Positions 27,737 to 37,072 are shown, counted from the first letter of the stretch. The stretch: DNA of 64,000 nucleotides from Paludibacter sp. UBA6032 (GCA_002427885.1 DIZI01000044.1:1-64000); one strand, 5' to 3'. The notes: generated from the sequence alone by a model not told the origin. Made by a program: numbers and translations.

Positions 27737-29041
27737 TCAATAATCTATTTCAACCTTAACCATTGTTCCTTTACCCAACCGACTTGTAATATCCAAATTG
27801 CCACCTAATAATTTTACCCGTTCTTTCATGCCAATCAAACCATAGGAGTCCGGTCTGCCTTTGTGATTAATGTCAAACCCAACTCCATTATCACTAATTA
27901 CCATCACTAATTTTTCGGCTACATTTGTAAGTTGAACTTTGACCCTTGAAGCCGTGGCATGTTTTATAATATTATTGAGCGATTCCTGTAGTATACGAAA
28001 TAATGCCATTGCTTGATCGGGAAGAATTTTGAGATCCAAAACTGTATTTTTAAAACTACAATTTATGTGGTGCGTTTGCTCAAAGTTGGAAAGATGAACT
28101 TCAGCCGCCTCCACAAAACCAAGCACTTCAAGTTGTTCGGGTCTTAAACCATTCATTATACTTCGCGCCGATTTATTGGCATTATCTACCTGTATCATCA
28201 GTTGTTCTATCTCGCTTATAACATCTTCCAAATTGACAGCTACATTTGCTTTGGATATTTTTTTCTTATACATACCCATGTCCATATTTAAAGCAACTAA
28301 AAATTGTGCAAGACTATCGTGTATTTCGCGGGCCAGATTTGCTCTTTCTTCTTCACGTACAATTTGAAGGTTAGAAGCAAAGTTACTCAATTGCTCTTTT
28401 GATTCATTTAATTCAACTTCTGCCTGTTTAATAATAGTAATATCTTTATCTATCTCTTTGTTTTGATAGACAAGTTCGTTGTTGGCAATGACTAACTTGG
28501 CAGCAAGTTTTTCTTTTTCCCCGTTTTGAAATGCAAGTTTATTATTGGCAATAACCAACTCAGCGGCACGTTTTTCTTTTTCCTTGTTTTGAAATATAAG
28601 TTCTTTATTGGCAATAACCAACTCGGCTGCCCGTTTTTCTTTTTCTTCGTTTTGAAATGCCAATTCGTTGTTGGCAATAACTAACTCATCTGCCCGTTTT
28701 TCTTTTTCCTTGTTTTGAAATACCAGTTCGTTGTTGGCAATGACTAACTCGGCTGTACGTTTTTCTTTTTCGTTGTTTTGAAATACCAATTCGTTGTTGG
28801 CAATGGCTAACTCGGCGGCACGTTTTTCTTTTTCCTTGTTTTGATATAGCAGTTCGTTGTTGGCAATAACCAATTCGGCTGTACGTTTTTCTTTTTCTTT
28901 GTTTTGAAATACCAGTTCGTTGTTGACAAAGGCTAACTCGGCTGCAAATCTTATTTTTGAAGCATTTAATAAATTATTTTCGTGTCGTAATTGATGTAAC
29001 TCTTTAATGAGTTGATCGTTGTTTTTGTCATGAATGTACAT
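27737..29041 (-). CDS. Orphan sensor histidine kinase with 21-residue repeat coiled coil
   Basis: A 434-residue NarL/LuxR-type (HisKA_3) kinase. Residues 34-201 are eight tandem copies of a 21-residue unit like AELVIANNELVFQNKEKEKRA, predicted as a long coiled coil. The dimerisation/phosphoacceptor part follows with H241 in ARE-I-H241-DSLAQF, then the HATPase_c domain with N-box LQESLNNIIKHA, DNGVGFD and GLIGMKERVKLLGG. There is no membrane segment and no PAS or other sensor, so it is soluble and the coil itself may relay a signal. No response regulator gene is beside it, so the partner is elsewhere. It could be the kinase of an activator, but any link to promoters P1-P5 is guesswork. Confidence 0.88.
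   Translation of the reverse strand: MYIHDKNNDQLIKELHQLRHENNLLNASKIRFAAELAFVNNELVFQNKEKEKRTAELVIANNELLYQNKEKEKRAAELAIANNELVFQNNEKEKRTAELVIANNELVFQNKEKEKRADELVIANNELAFQNEEKEKRAAELVIANKELIFQNKEKEKRAAELVIANNKLAFQNGEKEKLAAKLVIANNELVYQNKEIDKDITIIKQAEVELNESKEQLSNFASNLQIVREEERANLAREIHDSLAQFLVALNMDMGMYKKKISKANVAVNLEDVISEIEQLMIQVDNANKSARSIMNGLRPEQLEVLGFVEAAEVHLSNFEQTHHINCSFKNTVLDLKILPDQAMALFRILQESLNNIIKHATASRVKVQLTNVAEKLVMVISDNGVGFDINHKGRPDSYGLIGMKERVKLLGGNLDITSRLGKGTMVKVEIDY
28439..28942. repeat. Eight 63-bp tandem repeats in kinase gene
   Basis: The DNA for the eight 21-residue units is a direct tandem array of 63-bp units with modest drift (8 x 63 = 504 bp). Repeat expansion or contraction would stay in frame. 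Confidence 0.9.
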
Positions 29042-29118
29042 AGTATTCTGTTTATAAGATGATGAGATATAGTATCAATCAGTCTTCTTTTTTTTTGATG
29101 TGGCTAAACAAAAAAAAA

Positions 29119-30261
29119 TCAGCTTATCCCCAGACTGTCATTTATAATCTGCACAAACTTCTTAGCAACTACCCTGTAGTCAAAATTTGCAACAACCCTT
29201 TCGCGTCCGGCTTTTCCCATCTTTTCCCGTAAGGGTGCATCGTTCATCAATGTCAGCATATAGTTGGCAATGTCCGGCACATCGGCACGATAATCAACAA
29301 TTCGCGGAGTATCAAATACCACTTTATGACCTTCTTCAAATCCGGAGGCAGCACCAAGTATCACTTCGTTCACCACTATTTTCTGCGCCACGCCGGCCAA
29401 TAAAGCTGTTTCACCATGCACCAGGGTGTCCAGCATTCCCATGGCATTTATGCTCAGAACCGGTTTTCCACAGGCTCCGGCTTCCACTTGCGGCATTCCG
29501 AAACCTTCGAGTCGCGATGGAGCTGCGTAAATATCGCAGGCAGCAATCAGGTAAGGCATAAAGCTTCGTGAGATCGTGTTGACAGCATAAATAACCTTTT
29601 TCTCAATGCCAAGGCTCTCAGCCAATTCCTCGTCGGATGCATCCTGAATGCTGGTGCGTTGTTGTGGCCACACTTTACACACATATTTCCATTTCGGAAC
29701 TTTATTATCGATAGTAGCCAGTGCCTGCATCACTTCACGACCACCTTTCGAAGCTGCATCACCACCAACTGTAAGAATCATTAATTCATCCGGAGCAATA
29801 CCCAATGCTTCACGCACGGCAATGATTTTCGGATCATTTTTGCTGTAAGGCTTAAACGTGTCGGTATCACAGCCTACAGGCAGAACTACTATGTTATCAC
29901 CCTTAATTCCATCACGTACATACATTTCCTTTACCCAATTTGAAGTTACCAAAATAAGGGGAAGTTTATTCAGTACATCCTGATAATTGGCAATATATCC
30001 ATCAGAAACCAACCAGGGAACGGGAAGTGCACCAAATTTTTGAGGATTAAGAATTAAATGTGGCGTATATCCCCAATAACCTATTCCAACCACCACATCA
30101 GGCTTAAACCAACGATAATACCATTCTTTTTCCTGATCCGATTCGAAATGTGCTGCATGTACATCAACACCCAGTTCCAACAAACCTTTATATAGTAAAT
30201 CTCCCTGTGTTGCCAGTCCTCCCGGGGTCGGGGGATATTCATACAATACCAGTACTTTCAT
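29119..30261 (-). CDS. Family 4 glycosyltransferase
   Basis: A 380-residue GT-B fold retaining glycosyltransferase. The start KVLVLYEYPPTPGGLATQGD has the glycine-rich acceptor loop, and the donor-binding part has the EGFGMPQVEA (E-x7-E) motif typical of GT4. Soluble, so it works at the cytosolic face of the membrane. It follows the PIG-L gene by 67 bp on the same strand and is the last gene of the GH130/GT4/PIG-L group. The sugar it adds is not known; mannose or a related hexose would fit GH130 as neighbour. Confidence 0.88.
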   Translation of the reverse strand: MKVLVLYEYPPTPGGLATQGDLLYKGLLELGVDVHAAHFESDQEKEWYYRWFKPDVVVGIGYWGYTPHLILNPQKFGALPVPWLVSDGYIANYQDVLNKLPLILVTSNWVKEMYVRDGIKGDNIVVLPVGCDTDTFKPYSKNDPKIIAVREALGIAPDELMILTVGGDAASKGGREVMQALATIDNKVPKWKYVCKVWPQQRTSIQDASDEELAESLGIEKKVIYAVNTISRSFMPYLIAACDIYAAPSRLEGFGMPQVEAGACGKPVLSINAMGMLDTLVHGETALLAGVAQKIVVNEVILGAASGFEEGHKVVFDTPRIVDYRADVPDIANYMLTLMNDAPLREKMGKAGRERVVANFDYRVVAKKFVQIINDSLGIS

Positions 30262-30328
30262 ATTATGATTTTAATGTTTCAATATTTAGTGTTTTGAAAA
30301 TTCTTTATTATTATTTTGTTTTTAAAAT

Positions 30329-30946
30329 TCATTTCTTAATGTGTTTCGGGCTTTTAAACTGCCAGAATGCTTCTGATTTTGGTGTTGTCTCTGCCTCCCA
30401 ACTTGTTTTTTGAAAACCATAGGTTTCCGTAATGATTTTGTATTTTTTCTCCCAAATTTCTTCCGGTAATAATTCAATGGCATCAGCCTTTTTAATTGCA
30501 AGAGGGAAATGAGCATTCTTTCCGTCATCGTAAGCAAAGGTCCAAAGCTCGTTAGCCGTTATTTTTTCATCATGCCAAAGAATCAGCACTGCTTTATTGA
30601 CTTCTTCGTGTCGCAGATGCCGGGTATATTCACCGGCAGCATCGTGCGTCAGAATTAAATCGAAATGAGTACCTGGTAATAAGCTCAATATCTCATCTTC
30701 CACTTCCTTTTCATCCAATGGATGTTGATCAGGTCCATCATCCAGATCGCCCATGATGCCTTTGGCGTTTAATATTGTCAGTGCATTATTAAACCGTTCA
30801 GCCCGCTCTTTATCGCTGGCCCGGCAAAGGCACACGATAAACCAATCGTTCATCGGATGTTGCAGTATTATTCCACCCGCCCATAATGTTTCATCATCGG
30901 GGTGAGCTACAATGACAGCAATTGATTTTCTGATCTTACTGTTCAT
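30329..30946 (-). CDS. PIG-L family deacetylase
   Basis: A 205-residue PIG-L/LmbE-type zinc deacetylase. The metal-binding motif is A-H15-P-D17-D18-E19 at the start, and the third ligand region is HLRHEEVNKAVL. The family removes N-acetyl from GlcNAc-linked substrates (GlcNAc-inositol, bacillithiol precursors, mycothiol). It overlaps the end of the upstream GT4 gene by 11 bp, so the two are coupled; the likely target is a GlcNAc-containing glycan made by its neighbours. Confidence 0.87.
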   Translation of the reverse strand: MNSKIRKSIAVIVAHPDDETLWAGGIILQHPMNDWFIVCLCRASDKERAERFNNALTILNAKGIMGDLDDGPDQHPLDEKEVEDEILSLLPGTHFDLILTHDAAGEYTRHLRHEEVNKAVLILWHDEKITANELWTFAYDDGKNAHFPLAIKKADAIELLPEEIWEKKYKIITETYGFQKTSWEAETTPKSEAFWQFKSPKHIKK

Positions 30947-33278
30947 TTTTATATTTCTCCATGGTTAAACGTGCCATCAGGTAACTCACTGTCGACTCAG
31001 CTCCCTGATTCAGGTTCACATGTGTTTCTTCCAATCCGTCGTAACACCCTCCGGTACAGGGGTTATAAATAATCTGATGTAAACGGTTATTACCCAAAAA
31101 CCAGTCGAATGCTATTACCATTTTTTGATGATATTCTTCATCCATAAACACATCGTAAAATTTACTCAGGGTCATAATGGTGTAGGCTACATCGATAGGT
31201 TGTTCACCAAACTGTCCGGTTTCCTGCCCTTTATGTAACCAGCCTTTATTGGAAATCACTTCAATTCCATTTTTATTGAATGTCAACGACAACAGAAAAT
31301 TAAATGATGTACGGGCAATGTCTTTATATATATTTTCACCCGTCATGAGCCAGGCATAAAGCATGGCTTCGGGCAAAATACTGTTAGCATAGGTCATATA
31401 ACTTTCATACCATTCCCATACCATGTTCGATTCATGTTTATACATTTCAAGTAACCGATTGGCAAACACTCTTACAGTGTCCTGATGATCAATTGATTTT
31501 TTCCCCTTTCTAAAATAAAATAATCCTTTCATAACGAATGACATGGCACGGGGCGATTTTACCAGTTGCATATCAAACATGGCTTTTTCAAAAATACTTA
31601 TGGCATCGGCAATGATGGCTTTTGGTAACATTTCTTTTAATGAAACCACATAGCCCAACGCCCAGATAGCTCTTCCGTTGGAATCTTCCAGATTGACTTC
31701 CCCGTTTTGATCCGTAAAATTATGTTCGCTGTCCACATAGTTTAAAAAGTTGCCGGTTGGTTGCTGGCAGAACTTTATAAAATCAAGATATTTGCGAATA
31801 GCATTCAGGCTCTCCTTTTCGTGAAATAATTTGAAAGACATGCAGGTAGCCACCAATGCCCTTGCATTATCATCGAGGGTATAACCCGATTTAAGATTAG
31901 GTTGATTGATTTTTGAAAACTGAATCATAGCAAATTCCGTAGTCATTGCCTTGAAGTGGCTTAAATTTACTTCCGGTAAATTATATTGTAGTTGAATTTT
32001 ATTGCCGGATATATCCTGAAATAACCGGGCATGATCCACCGCTGAATTTTCCCAGGCAGTAGAAACTATTTTCTGCAAGGTATTTACAATTAGATTTTTC
32101 CGCAAAGGATAATCATTTAAAAGTAAGTTAACACTTTCGGCTAATTGTTTCGAATTCCGAAAATCAAAGATTATTCCGGTTTCTTTAGTCAGGACTTCTT
32201 TGGCGTGAGGGATAGGTGTGGAAATAATCGGACAGCCACAACTCATGGCATAAGCAAAGGTCCCACTCACAGCCTGATTCGGATCGTTGGTTGTAAACAG
32301 GTAAATATCGGTTAGTTGTAAGTATTCAAGCAACTCCTCCAATGCGAGGTATTTGTTGATAAACCGCACATGATTCTGAATTCCGAGATCTTTAACTTTT
32401 TGAATCAGACTTTCCCTGTAAACTTCTCCGTCGTTTTTCACTACTTCGGGATGTGTTTTCCCTATAATCAGAAAAATTGTTTCGGGACAATTTTTTATTA
32501 TGGCAGGTAAAGCATCCAGTGTCGTTTCGATACTTTTACCGGCGCTGAGCAATCCAAAAGTAGTAAGTACTTTACGACCGCTTAAATTGTATTTTTCTTT
32601 CAGGGATTTCTCATTCAAATGTTGAACCAGGTGTGTTCCGTGAGCTATCACATTGATTTTTTGCTTCGAAATGCCGTAATCATTCATGAGTATTTCAGCC
32701 GAAGTATTCGTCATAACAATGATTGACTTACTGGCAGCAACTATATTCTTTACTTCCAGTCGTAACCGCTCATCGGGATTGGGAAGTACGGTATGAAAAA
32801 CGACTATTATCGGTTTAATCAGTTCATACATTAATTGCAGAAAAGATTGTTTCTGATCTATATAAAAACCAAACTCGTGCTGGATGAGAACAAGTTGAAT
32901 TTGACTATCGTTATTCACTTTTTCGATCAGATCAAGATAGGTTGACGTGCGGGAGGTATCCAGCGTAAATTTTACTTCTTCAGGATAATCGTAATTGGCT
33001 TTGCCGTTTTCCAATGCACAAATTTTAATGGACAATGACTTGTTGAACTTTTTATTCAAAGCGGTAATCAGGTCTTGTGAATAAGTTGCAATACCACATT
33101 CACGTGGCGGATACGATGTTATAAATAATATCTCCGCCTGTTTATTTATCAGGGCTATCCGGGCATGATGCCTGTTCTTTCTTATAGTATTGGGTGAAAA
33201 AGTGGTGCTGTCATAATTAAATATAGCTTCCTGACTAATAAGCCTGTCTATCCTTCCGGGAATATTTTCATTTTTCAT
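30936..33278 (-). CDS. GT4 glycosyltransferase fused to an alpha/alpha-toroid domain
   Basis: A 780-residue two-domain protein. Residues about 50-420 form a GT4 unit: YPPRECGIATYSQDL (acceptor loop), KVLTTFGLLSAGKSIET and YAMSCGCPIISTPIPHAKEVL. Residues about 435-780 are a helical-hairpin domain: DDNARALVAT, DSNGRAIWALGYV, WEWYESYMTYANSILPEAML and NQGAESTVSYLMARL, all features of six-hairpin sugar-binding toroids. It overlaps the GH130 gene end and the PIG-L start by 11 bp each, so the three are coupled. The toroid may bind or trim the growing glycan. No direct function is known to me. Confidence 0.85.
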   Translation of the reverse strand: MKNENIPGRIDRLISQEAIFNYDSTTFSPNTIRKNRHHARIALINKQAEILFITSYPPRECGIATYSQDLITALNKKFNKSLSIKICALENGKANYDYPEEVKFTLDTSRTSTYLDLIEKVNNDSQIQLVLIQHEFGFYIDQKQSFLQLMYELIKPIIVVFHTVLPNPDERLRLEVKNIVAASKSIIVMTNTSAEILMNDYGISKQKINVIAHGTHLVQHLNEKSLKEKYNLSGRKVLTTFGLLSAGKSIETTLDALPAIIKNCPETIFLIIGKTHPEVVKNDGEVYRESLIQKVKDLGIQNHVRFINKYLALEELLEYLQLTDIYLFTTNDPNQAVSGTFAYAMSCGCPIISTPIPHAKEVLTKETGIIFDFRNSKQLAESVNLLLNDYPLRKNLIVNTLQKIVSTAWENSAVDHARLFQDISGNKIQLQYNLPEVNLSHFKAMTTEFAMIQFSKINQPNLKSGYTLDDNARALVATCMSFKLFHEKESLNAIRKYLDFIKFCQQPTGNFLNYVDSEHNFTDQNGEVNLEDSNGRAIWALGYVVSLKEMLPKAIIADAISIFEKAMFDMQLVKSPRAMSFVMKGLFYFRKGKKSIDHQDTVRVFANRLLEMYKHESNMVWEWYESYMTYANSILPEAMLYAWLMTGENIYKDIARTSFNFLLSLTFNKNGIEVISNKGWLHKGQETGQFGEQPIDVAYTIMTLSKFYDVFMDEEYHQKMVIAFDWFLGNNRLHQIIYNPCTGGCYDGLEETHVNLNQGAESTVSYLMARLTMEKYKNEQ

Positions 33279-34449
33279 TTTTTTTGGTTTTTGAAATTTT
33301 CTTTGTTTCTGGAATTTTCTTTGTTTCAGGAATTTTCTTTGCTTTACGAATTTCCTTTGTTTGAGGAAGTAATGTTGATTTTATTTCATTGATTGTGACA
33401 ATACTGTTCTCTTTAACCTTAATACAATCTAATAATTCTTTTACTAAATCTGATAACCTTAACGATGCACAGGCAATATGCGAATCGGCTGCACCGTAAT
33501 AAATAAATAAGGTGTCACCAAATAAAGCTGTACCGGTTGGAAAAACCACATTGTTCACATCACCTTCTTTTTCCCATTCGAATTCAGGTGAGAACAAAGG
33601 ATATGACAACCGTGCAATTTCCTTCCGGGGATCATCTAAATCCAGTAATGCGGCAGCACATGCAGAATATATCAGACCTTCATTTGTATCCTGCACACCA
33701 TGATAAATCAATATCCAACCATGTTCTGTTTCGATTGGGGGACAACCACTTCCAATATAGTCTGACTCATGTCCATAAATAGGATCCATGACTATATGAT
33801 CCTGAAAATTGCGGAAATAATCTTTCCAGAATTCAGGAGTCAGATCTTTAATCTCCTTAACGGATACCAGTTGAATGCCGGGTCTGATACGGTGAAAAAA
33901 AACAAGATTTCCATTAATCCGACGTGGAAAAAAGACTACATTTTTGTCCCACAACAGGATTTTTTCATCCGGATCAGCTTCCTGATAATAAAACTTATGA
34001 TTGTGGTAGTAATTTTCATTTACTTTTCCTGCCGCTTCAACCAGATAAACAAAATGGGCATATGAAATTGGTGGAACTATCACTCCCTGCTTCTCAAAAT
34101 GAATTAAATCTTTTGATGTAGCCAAGGCTCCACGGGCATTAATTCCATCATATCCGGTATATGACATATAGTATGTATCATCAATCTTAACGATGCGTGG
34201 ATCTTCAACACCCTGCGATTCATAGTCAAATTCAGATACTATAAATGGCTTTTCCCATCGTTCGGCAATGGTCAATGGTCCATCCAACCGGCAATAACCA
34301 ATGGTTGATTGATTCCAAAGTTGAACCGCCCGATAGAAAATATAGACACTATCCCCAACGCGAATGACTGCAGGGTTTAACACTGCTTCATTTTCAAATT
34401 CCAACTCTGTCTTTGACAGTATTATGCCTTCTTTTTTTAATTTTATCAT
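33268..34449 (-). CDS. GH130 beta-mannoside phosphorylase-like enzyme
   Basis: A 393-residue five-bladed propeller enzyme. The family marks are ESQGVEDPRIVKIDD with the catalytic Asp in EDPR, EAVLNPAVIRVGD at the start and WILIYHGVQDTNEGLIYSA. GH130 enzymes use phosphate to split beta-1,4- or 1,2-mannosidic links (some are hydrolases). No signal peptide, so it acts in the cytosol. The last 50 residues are a Lys-rich six-residue repeat (KKIPET units) encoded by 18-bp repeats, an unusual tail. It heads the coupled GH130-GT4-PIG-L-GT4 group, which suggests making or recycling of a mannose-containing glycan. Confidence 0.87.
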   Translation of the reverse strand: MIKLKKEGIILSKTELEFENEAVLNPAVIRVGDSVYIFYRAVQLWNQSTIGYCRLDGPLTIAERWEKPFIVSEFDYESQGVEDPRIVKIDDTYYMSYTGYDGINARGALATSKDLIHFEKQGVIVPPISYAHFVYLVEAAGKVNENYYHNHKFYYQEADPDEKILLWDKNVVFFPRRINGNLVFFHRIRPGIQLVSVKEIKDLTPEFWKDYFRNFQDHIVMDPIYGHESDYIGSGCPPIETEHGWILIYHGVQDTNEGLIYSACAAALLDLDDPRKEIARLSYPLFSPEFEWEKEGDVNNVVFPTGTALFGDTLFIYYGAADSHIACASLRLSDLVKELLDCIKVKENSIVTINEIKSTLLPQTKEIRKAKKIPETKKIPETKKISKTKKNEK

Positions 34450-34512
34450 GATTGTTTTGTTTTTAGTTTAATATCTATAGATGCCCTTTTGTAAGACCCG
34501 GCCTGATAACCT

Positions 34513-34554
34513 CAATACTCAATACTCGTATTTACTACTTACTATTTACTACTT
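34513..34554. repeat. Heptanucleotide tandem array overlapping a stop codon (6 units)
   Basis: Units CAATACT, CAATACT, CGTATTT, ACTACTT, ACTATTT, ACTACTT (34513-34554). The array covers the stop codon (34535-34537) of the AI-2E gene and reaches into its last codons. Confidence 0.75.
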
Positions 34555-35647
34555 TCTTCTTTTTAAAAGCAGGTATTTTTAGAATTATTTTTGGCATCGT
34601 ATCTCCTAATAAATATCCCCATGGATTCATTGATTCAATATGATCGAAAAATACTTTGACAATGGCCAATAAGGGAAGAGAAAGAAACATACCCGGAATT
34701 CCCCAGAGTGCATTACCTATCAGTACTACCAATATCGAAAACAGGGCATTTATTTTTACTTTCGATGCTACTATTTTGGGTACAATATAGTTGTTGTCAA
34801 TAATTTGAATGAAAATATGAACTCCAAATACATAAACTGCAAACCATGCCGATGATTTAGTTACCAGGGCAACTATCATAAACAAGGCAACCGCTATAAT
34901 TCCACCAATGTATGGGATTACATTCAGTAAAGCTCCGATTACGCCCAGCAATATGGCATATTGAATTCCCAAAATCATAAGCCCTATTGTATTGAGTACC
35001 CCGACTATTACTGCTTCTATCAGTAGCCCAACCAGATAATGCTGCACAACCGATTTGGTTTGGGTAACTATTTCTCTCACCTGTGTTTGATGTGTTTCTG
35101 CAAATAATCGACGGATAAATTCAATTAATAAGGGTTGATAATAAAGGATTACAAAAACATAAACAGGAATTAAAAAAATAGCCGCAAGACCACTTCCGAC
35201 CGAAACAATAGTTTGTCCGATTAATGTGCCATCAATCGTAAGAAGTTCATGCTGCGTTTTAGTCATCCAGGCCTGAACGATCCATGTTTTTAAATGTAAA
35301 AATTGAGCAATGGATTGTATGCTTTGATTTAGAATATCCGTAAACTTTTTGATAAATATCGGCCAGGATTCACTAAAGTTTACAGCCTGAGTATAAATAA
35401 GCATTATGAAAGCTCCAATTAAAATAACTGTAAGAAGCAATGTGAAAATAATGGCAATGATTCTGTTTATTTTGAGTCTTATAAAAAAACGAACTATTGG
35501 GCTAAGCAAAATGGAAATAATGAATGCGAAAACTAATGGCACAATAATGCTTTGCGCGATGTATAATATGGCTAACAGGGCTGATAACCCAATAAGAAAG
35601 ACACCGGCTTGGGCATAGAAAGGCATTATCAATTTTTTATCAACCAT
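34535..35647 (-). CDS. AI-2E/PerM-family transporter
   Basis: A 370-residue inner-membrane protein with about eight spans and the family's amphipathic middle segment (SESWPIFIKKFTDILNQSI). Hallmarks: PLVFAFIISILLSPIVRFF, LVGLLIEAVIVGVLNTIGLMILG, and NALFSILVVLIGNALWGIPGMFLSLPLLAIVKVFFDHI. Some members export autoinducer-2 (TqsA) and others act as sodium/proton antiporters, so the cargo is open. It is the last gene of a run cupin-like, holin-like, 127-aa protein, AI-2E with gaps of 48, 42 and 11 bp. Confidence 0.9.
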   Translation of the reverse strand: MVDKKLIMPFYAQAGVFLIGLSALLAILYIAQSIIVPLVFAFIISILLSPIVRFFIRLKINRIIAIIFTLLLTVILIGAFIMLIYTQAVNFSESWPIFIKKFTDILNQSIQSIAQFLHLKTWIVQAWMTKTQHELLTIDGTLIGQTIVSVGSGLAAIFLIPVYVFVILYYQPLLIEFIRRLFAETHQTQVREIVTQTKSVVQHYLVGLLIEAVIVGVLNTIGLMILGIQYAILLGVIGALLNVIPYIGGIIAVALFMIVALVTKSSAWFAVYVFGVHIFIQIIDNNYIVPKIVASKVKINALFSILVVLIGNALWGIPGMFLSLPLLAIVKVFFDHIESMNPWGYLLGDTMPKIILKIPAFKKKKVVNSK

Positions 35648-35658
35648 GACATGCAGTA

Positions 35659-36042
35659 TTATTTTTCTTTTCTATGAAAGATCTGTTCCATAATAAATTG
35701 ACCGAACGATTTAAAAATTTCGGGATGTTGAGCTACTATATTGGTAACACCAAATTGTAAAACGGATCCCATAAACTTTTTAAATGGATTATTAGATGAC
35801 CCGACGGCAATTATTTTTGAAAAATAACCGGTAATCAGGCCCATAGCTGATCCAATCATATTATCGATCAGAAAGGGAGAGGAGGAAATATCATTGATTG
35901 CCCCTTTGATAAGGTTGACGGGTGTCAGACTTTCAACTGTGATTATGAATTGTTCTTTTAATAATTGTCCCTGTATGGTTTGTTCCAGTTCCATTTGCCT
36001 GATAGCAATTTTAAGTTCTGCTGCGGAGTTAATTGTTTCCAT
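35659..36042 (-). CDS. Small protein of unknown function in membrane-stress cluster
   Basis: A 127-residue protein I cannot assign. The N-terminal half is helical and charged (AAELKIAIRQMELEQTIQGQLLKEQF). The middle has glycine-rich, moderately hydrophobic stretches (GSAMGLITGYFSKIIAVGSSNNPFKKFMGSVLQFG) that could associate with the membrane, and the C-terminus is HRKEK. Lies 11 bp before the AI-2E gene and 42 bp behind the holin-like gene, so it is likely co-transcribed. Similar small proteins often stand beside YtxH and holin-like genes in Bacteroidota. Confidence 0.55.
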   Translation of the reverse strand: METINSAAELKIAIRQMELEQTIQGQLLKEQFIITVESLTPVNLIKGAINDISSSPFLIDNMIGSAMGLITGYFSKIIAVGSSNNPFKKFMGSVLQFGVTNIVAQHPEIFKSFGQFIMEQIFHRKEK

Positions 36043-36084
36043 GTTTTGTATAGAATTAAAAATTCAGTTCTTATTCTCGGGTAT

Positions 36085-36441
36085 TTATATTTTGTCGGTC
36101 TGTTTGCTAAATAATCGAACGATATAATCATTTAATTTTCGCTTAAGCCATTTATGCATAAAGAAATGCATGATAAAAGCAATAACTGCATAGAAAGCAG
36201 CTACTATAAAAAATCCATAAAACATTTCACCTAATATTTTACCTATCCAGATGGCTGCACCCAGATTTAAAAAAAGGGTAAAAGACGTAAGAATGACTAT
36301 GACAATTGAATGAGATAAAAATGAAGAAACTTCGTCCGATGTTTTGTCCAGTACTTTGAGTTTTACCAGTTCAAAACTTACTTTTCCATAATCGGCTGTT
36401 CTTTCAAGTAGGGTTTCAATAGTTTTAATATTATCTTCCAT
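36085..36441 (-). CDS. Phage-holin-superfamily-6-like (DUF1469 type) membrane protein
   Basis: A 118-residue protein with a soluble N-terminal helix (TIETLLERTADYGKVSFELVKLK), two hydrophobic hairpin segments (SIVIVILTSFTLFLNLGAAIWIGKILG and FFIVAAFYAVIAFIMHFFMH), and a basic tail. This is the layout of the non-phage holin-X/YqjE-like proteins found in stress operons, not true phage holins. No phage genes are near. Sits in the cupin-holin-AI-2E run. Confidence 0.75.
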   Translation of the reverse strand: MEDNIKTIETLLERTADYGKVSFELVKLKVLDKTSDEVSSFLSHSIVIVILTSFTLFLNLGAAIWIGKILGEMFYGFFIVAAFYAVIAFIMHFFMHKWLKRKLNDYIVRLFSKQTDKI

Positions 36442-36489
36442 GATGTAGAGGTATATAAAATGTGTAAAAAAAAAGTATATTGTCGGCTT

Positions 36490-36894
36490 TTAAATTTGTG
36501 TGGTTTTATTCGCAATGGTTAGCAGAAATGCAGAGTCTTCCGTGGTTGTCAGGCTGTATTTAATTTTTTCATTTAGTGTCAGATGTTGACCCTTATTCAA
36601 CAACACGGAGTTTCTCCGGGTACGTAACCTGAGTTTTCCCTCGAGTATCTGAAACGTTACCGAATCGGCCGACTGAAATGATTCTATTTCAGTTCCACGG
36701 TGTGCAACAGTAAGAATAACATTTTTAGTCTGCGATTTCAATAAAATTCTCGAATTAAGATCCTCATCTGAACCTAAATAATAATGCTTCATGTTCTCGA
36801 TGATTGAAGGCATATTTATATTAACTAAAGAATCATCAGAAGAACCTGGGTTTTTCAGGAATGAAGATTTCGTATTTGTTGTTTGTTTTAGCAT
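36490..36894 (-). CDS. Small cupin-fold protein
   Basis: I start at the ATG at 36894 (MLKQTTNTKS); an open extension of 44 codons upstream has no protein-like character. The 134-residue protein ends with a single-domain cupin pattern: VAHRGTEIESFQSADSVTFQILEGKLRLRT, then RRNSVLLNKGQHLTLNEKIKYSLTTTEDSAFLLTI. The usual metal-binding His/Glu set is incomplete, so a binding or structural role is more likely than catalysis. It seems to be the first gene of the run that ends with AI-2E. The region upstream holds an inverted repeat (36985-37053). Confidence 0.65.
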   Translation of the reverse strand: MLKQTTNTKSSFLKNPGSSDDSLVNINMPSIIENMKHYYLGSDEDLNSRILLKSQTKNVILTVAHRGTEIESFQSADSVTFQILEGKLRLRTRRNSVLLNKGQHLTLNEKIKYSLTTTEDSAFLLTIANKTTQI

Positions 36895-36984
36895 GATCTG
36901 AATGTTTCGCAATGTGAATAATATAGTTTGTGTTACTTTTAATGACAATTTGATCTGTCTTAAATATCTGTGAATTAATATAGA

Positions 36985-37053
36985 ATTGAGTCCAACCCGA
37001 AAATCCCTGACAGGATTAAATATCAAAAATTATTATTACGGAATGGACTCAAT
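36985..37053. repeat. Inverted repeat after the YtxH gene
   Basis: ATTGAGTCCA (36985-36994) and its exact complement TGGACTCAAT (37044-37053) are 49 bp apart. They lie just past the stop of the YtxH gene (37073) and before the cupin gene on the minus strand; may form a long stem at the transcript end. Role not certain. Confidence 0.5.
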
Positions 37054-37072
37054 TTCAAAACGGCCTTTTCAA

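Noticed and set aside
28439..28942. Regular 63-bp repeats that could look like a CRISPR array
   Set aside because: The repeats are contiguous, lack spacers and encode an in-frame coiled coil of a kinase.
36085..36441. Phage remnant suggested by holin-like gene
   Set aside because: No other phage gene nearby; the neighbours are YtxH, cupin and AI-2E, the usual chromosomal setting of this family.
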